DNA of 8,658 nt from Bacteroidales bacterium (GTDB taxonomy: Bacteria; Bacteroidota; Bacteroidia; Bacteroidales; UBA10428): NCBI GenBank assembly GCA_030626465.1, contig DAOUOU010000114.1:1-8658 (forward strand), read 5' to 3'. Shown here in pieces: positions 6,489 through 8,658 of this stretch. How positions within the stretch are numbered: position 1 is the first letter of the stretch; each line of letters starts with the position of its first letter. The notes beneath the pieces were generated by a model, which saw nothing but the letters and a program-made list of their open reading frames with translations, did no database searches and was not told the DNA's origin. The translations under genes were made by a program, and so were the position numbers.

Positions 6489-7126
6489 TGAAAGACTTAA
6501 CCTTGAAAATAAAAGTATGTGGAATGCGGGATGCAGAAAATATCCGTCATCTTATTGAGCTTAATCCCGATTATATTGGCTTTATTTTATATCCGGGTTC
6601 AAAACGTTACCTGGGAGATGATTACATTCTGGATATTGATATTCCAGATTTTATTCAACGGGTAGGAGTATTTGTCAATGCTTTAATGCCTGATATTTTT
6701 AACTGGTCAAATCGTCTTAAACTCGATTTTATTCAGTTGCATGGTACTGAATCACCTGACTATTGTATAGAATTGCATAGAATGGGTATGAAAATCATAA
6801 AAGCTTTTGGTATAGATGATGATTTTGATTTTTCGACACTGAAACCATACCTATCTTGTTGCAATTTCTTTCTGTTCGATACAAAAACAGATTTTCACGG
6901 AGGCTCAGGTAAACAATTCGACTGGAATATTCTTATAGACTACTCCTATGATATTCCTGTATTTTTAAGCGGAGGGATCGGCCCAGATGATGCTGATACT
7001 ATAAATCACTATAAAAAAAGTGCTTCTATTCATGGAGTGGATGTAAACAGCCGGTTCGAAATAAATCCCGGACAAAAAAATATTGTTGCACTGAAACGAT
7101 TCTTTCTGGAATTGAGATCAAATTAA
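6488..7126 (+). CDS. trpF: Phosphoribosylanthranilate isomerase
   Basis: TrpF performs the Amadori rearrangement of phosphoribosylanthranilate to the TrpC substrate. Numbered from the ATG at 6488 (212 residues), the catalytic cysteine is Cys11 in KVCGM and the catalytic aspartate is Asp131 in LFDTKT. Other family motifs are GFILYPGSKRY, VGVFVN, IQLHG, GGSGKQFDW, LSGGI and GVDVNSRFE near the C-terminus. I chose 6488 because its A is the last base of the trpC stop (TAATG), a typical reinitiation junction; an in-frame ATG at 6482 would add two residues and overlap trpC by 7 bases, and is nearly as plausible. The gene is followed by a 181-base gap, the first real break inside the operon. Confidence 0.95.
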   Translation: MKDLTLKIKVCGMRDAENIRHLIELNPDYIGFILYPGSKRYLGDDYILDIDIPDFIQRVGVFVNALMPDIFNWSNRLKLDFIQLHGTESPDYCIELHRMGMKIIKAFGIDDDFDFSTLKPYLSCCNFFLFDTKTDFHGGSGKQFDWNILIDYSYDIPVFLSGGIGPDDADTINHYKKSASIHGVDVNSRFEINPGQKNIVALKRFFLELRSN

Positions 7127-7130
7127 ATTT

Positions 7131-7235
7131 TACCATTCATGAAACCCTCATCCTTAAGGAATAAAATTAAAGAGGAACAAAAATAAAAGACATGAATAAA
7201 ACAGTCGCAAATTAAAAAATGAGGGTTCCATGGTA
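7131..7235. repeat. Long imperfect inverted repeat between trpF and trpB
   Basis: AACCCTCAT at 7143-7151 is perfectly complementary to ATGAGGGTT at 7219-7227 (9 pairs). Outside that, TACCAT at 7131-7136 pairs with ATGGTA at 7230-7235 (6 pairs), separated from the inner stem by 6 unpaired bases on the left and 2 on the right. The enclosed 67 bases are very A-rich on this strand and include the palindrome CCTTAAGG at 7152-7159. The element begins and ends with TA and fills most of the trpF-trpB gap. It could be a remnant of a small transposon-like element or an RNA hairpin in the operon transcript. No T-run suited to a terminator follows the right arm. Confidence 0.55.
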
Positions 7236-7307
7236 TTAAAAGTATTTGTGTTAATTATCATGATTGTATATAATTGAAAAACAATTGTTTAACTAAAATA
7301 TATTCTA

Positions 7308-8504
7308 GTGAAATATGCGATAGATAAAAAAGGATTTTACGGAGAATTTGGGGGTGCATTCATTCCTGAAGCCATGTACCAAAATATTGAAGAATTAAGA
7401 TCTAATTATCTTGATATCATTGAAAGTTCTTCTTTTCAATCCGAATTCGCCAGATTATTAAAATACTATGTGGGTCGTCCTTCGCCTTTGTATTATGCCA
7501 AAAGACTTTCAGAATATTATGGCACAAACATATACCTGAAAAGAGAAGATTTGAATCATACAGGATCACACAAAATAAACAATACCATAGGCCAAATACT
7601 GATTGCCAAAAAGCTGGGGAAAACCCGTATCATAGCTGAAACAGGAGCAGGACAACATGGAGTGGCTACTGCCACTGTATGTGCTCTCACAGGAATAAAA
7701 TGTGTTGTATATATGGGAGCACTGGATGTTTCACGACAAGCACCCAACGTTTTGCGCATGAAAATGCTGGGTGCGGATGTTATTCCCATTGAAAGTGGAA
7801 ACAAAACACTTAAGGATGCTACAAACGGAGCTTTGCGGGATTGGATTAATAATCCATGGGATACCCACTATATTATAGGTTCTGTGGTTGGTCCGCATCC
7901 CTATCCTGATTTGGTGGCAAGATTACAATCTGTTATCAGCGAAGAAATTCAGTGGCAATTGAAAGAGCTGGAAAATAAGGAGGCCCCTGATTACATCCTT
8001 GCCTGTGTTGGAGGTGGCAGCAATGCATCTGGTGCATTCTATCATTTTCTTGATAACGAGAATGTAAAATTAATAGCAACAGAAGCTGCCGGACTGGGAG
8101 TTGATACCAACCAGACAGCAGCCACGCTGGCAACGGGTTCTCCCGGGGTGTTGCATAGCTGCAGAACAATGTTGATGCAAAACGAAGACGGACAAATAAC
8201 CGAACCATACTCTATTTCTGCAGGTCTTGATTATCCTGGTATTGGCCCAATGCACTCATTCCTTCATACAACAGAAAGAGTAAAATATATGAGCATCACG
8301 GATAAAGAAGCATTAAAAGCTGCTTTTCTTCTAACACGTCTCGAAGGAATTATCCCGGCACTGGAATCTGCACATGCTTTTGCTGTATTTGAAAAAAAGA
8401 AATTTAAGGCAACTGATGTTGTCGTTATCAATCTTTCCGGTAGAGGAGATAAAGATATGGATGCTTACATTAACGAGATGCAGAAGCAGAATGAACCATC
8501 ATAA
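7308..8504 (+). CDS. trpB: Tryptophan synthase beta chain
   Basis: TrpB condenses indole and serine to tryptophan using pyridoxal phosphate, with indole delivered by TrpA through a tunnel. The 398-residue protein is of the standard TrpB1 type. Lys89 in HTGSHKINN should hold the cofactor. Glu111 in AETGAGQHG is the catalytic acid-base. GGGSNA at 235-240 binds the cofactor phosphate and Ser377 in LSGRGDKD meets the pyridine ring. EEPYS-like EPYSISAGLDYPGIGP at 299-314 is also typical. The start is GTG: the frame is closed by a stop at 7290-7292, and no ATG lies in frame before the conserved opening KYAIDKKGFYGEFGGAFIPE. It is preceded by the 181-base gap and followed by 133 bases before trpA, so TrpA and TrpB are not translationally coupled here, contrary to the usual tight trpBA junction. 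Confidence 0.97.
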   Translation: MKYAIDKKGFYGEFGGAFIPEAMYQNIEELRSNYLDIIESSSFQSEFARLLKYYVGRPSPLYYAKRLSEYYGTNIYLKREDLNHTGSHKINNTIGQILIAKKLGKTRIIAETGAGQHGVATATVCALTGIKCVVYMGALDVSRQAPNVLRMKMLGADVIPIESGNKTLKDATNGALRDWINNPWDTHYIIGSVVGPHPYPDLVARLQSVISEEIQWQLKELENKEAPDYILACVGGGSNASGAFYHFLDNENVKLIATEAAGLGVDTNQTAATLATGSPGVLHSCRTMLMQNEDGQITEPYSISAGLDYPGIGPMHSFLHTTERVKYMSITDKEALKAAFLLTRLEGIIPALESAHAFAVFEKKKFKATDVVVINLSGRGDKDMDAYINEMQKQNEPS

Positions 8505-8539
8505 CAAGTCACAGGCTTGTTTGCCTCAGAAGATCACAG

Positions 8540-8602
8540 GTTACTGGATGCTGGTTGCCAGTTGCTGGTTGCTGGTTGCTGGTTGCTGGTTGCTGGTTGC
8601 TG
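8540..8602 (+). repeat. 7-bp tandem repeat (GTTGCTG) between trpB and trpA
   Basis: Six perfect head-to-tail copies of GTTGCTG occupy 8561-8602. Three in-phase variant copies precede them: GTTACTG at 8540, GATGCTG at 8547 and GTTGCCA at 8554. GTTGGAA at 8603-8609 is a decayed last unit. This gives about nine units in 63 bases. Pairs of G recur every 7 bases on the coding strand, so the transcript could in principle form a two-tier quadruplex. Reading the array as protein gives a cysteine- and tryptophan-rich spurious peptide. I recall similar heptad arrays in other Bacteroidota intergenic regions, unverified here. Confidence 0.92.
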
Positions 8603-8637
8603 GTTGGAAATAAATTAAAAATTTGAATCCATTAAAA

Positions 8638-8658
8638 ATGAACAGAATAGATACTTTA
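8638..8658 (+). CDS. trpA: Tryptophan synthase alpha chain, first codons (3' end outside window)
   Basis: The window ends seven codons into a frame that opens with ATG at 8638 and reads MNRIDTL. Bacteroidota TrpA proteins, as I remember them, begin MNRIxxLF, and trpA is the one tryptophan gene still missing after trpB. TrpA cleaves indole glycerol phosphate to indole for TrpB. The evidence is position plus a very short match, so the call is probable rather than proven. The 133-base spacer before it carries the heptad array. Confidence 0.75.

Noticed and set aside
7241..7250. GTATTTGTG as a -7 promoter box for trpB
   Set aside because: TA and TTTG are adjacent without the two spacer bases, and no well-placed -33 element is seen.
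7230..7277. Short frame of 15 hydrophobic codons in the trpF-trpB gap, as a possible leader peptide or small membrane protein
   Set aside because: It has no Trp codons, lies partly in the inverted repeat arm, and AT-rich DNA often gives hydrophobic runs by chance.
7272..7290. Small hairpin AATTG/CAATT before trpB as a terminator
   Set aside because: Only five A/T-rich pairs plus a wobble; too weak, and it would cut trpB from the operon.
8502..8522. AACAAG/CTTGTT hairpin over the trpB stop as a terminator
   Set aside because: Six pairs with a 7-base loop and only a short TTT following; trpA appears to continue the operon.
8374..8613. 79-codon frame ending in a repetitive Leu-Val-Ala-Gly-Cys-Trp peptide
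   Set aside because: Its first half is out of frame inside trpB and its end is only the translation of the 7-bp repeat array; no family resemblance.
8597..8625. AAAATTTG at 8618-8625 with TTG at 8597-8599 as an internal promoter for trpA
   Set aside because: The -7 box lacks the first T of TAnnTTTG, and the TTG is part of the repeat array, so the match is not convincing.

Overview
This AT-rich window looks like a chromosomal segment from a member of the Bacteroidota. It holds the end of a protein quality-control cluster (tig-clpP-clpX) followed by a tryptophan operon in the order trpE-trpG-trpD-trpC-trpF-trpB, with the first codons of trpA at the right edge. The assignment to Bacteroidota rests on three things. 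The protein wording matches the phylum as I remember it, especially ClpP, ClpX, TrpD and TrpB. Shine-Dalgarno sequences before the starts are weak or absent. The promoter before the trp leader fits the Bacteroidota pattern (TTG, then TAnnTTTG). I cannot name a genus. All protein-coding genes are on the + strand and none looks broken.

Layout. 2-508: C-terminal part of trigger factor. 543-1220: ClpP protease subunit. 1232-2452: ClpX unfoldase. 2453-2664: trp leader, with a promoter that begins 4 bases after the clpX stop, a 19-codon leader peptide with four Trp codons in a row (2507-2566), and a 14-bp perfect terminator hairpin (2604-2635). 2665-7126: trpE, trpG, trpD, trpC and trpF, packed with gaps of 2, 29 and 25 bases and a TAATG overlap at trpC/trpF. 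7127-7307: a 181-base non-coding gap with a long imperfect inverted repeat. 7308-8504: trpB, starting with GTG. 8505-8637: a gap with a 7-bp tandem repeat. 8638 onward: start of trpA. The longest stretch without a large gene is about 210 bases (the leader), so no gene-free stretch over 300 bases exists.

How the genes work together. Trigger factor meets new polypeptides at the ribosome, and ClpX feeds unfolded substrates into the ClpP chamber. TrpE and TrpG make anthranilate from chorismate and glutamine. TrpD adds phosphoribose, TrpF isomerises the product, TrpC closes the indole ring, and TrpA and TrpB finish tryptophan. The leader peptide and hairpin together make a classical translation-coupled attenuator: when charged tRNA-Trp is scarce the ribosome should stall on the Trp run and transcription should continue into trpE.

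I see no unknown multi-gene system here. The most interesting material is non-coding: the trp attenuator in a phylum where such leaders are not textbook examples, its possible second role as terminator of the clp transcript, and the two unusual spacers that split trpB from trpF and from trpA.
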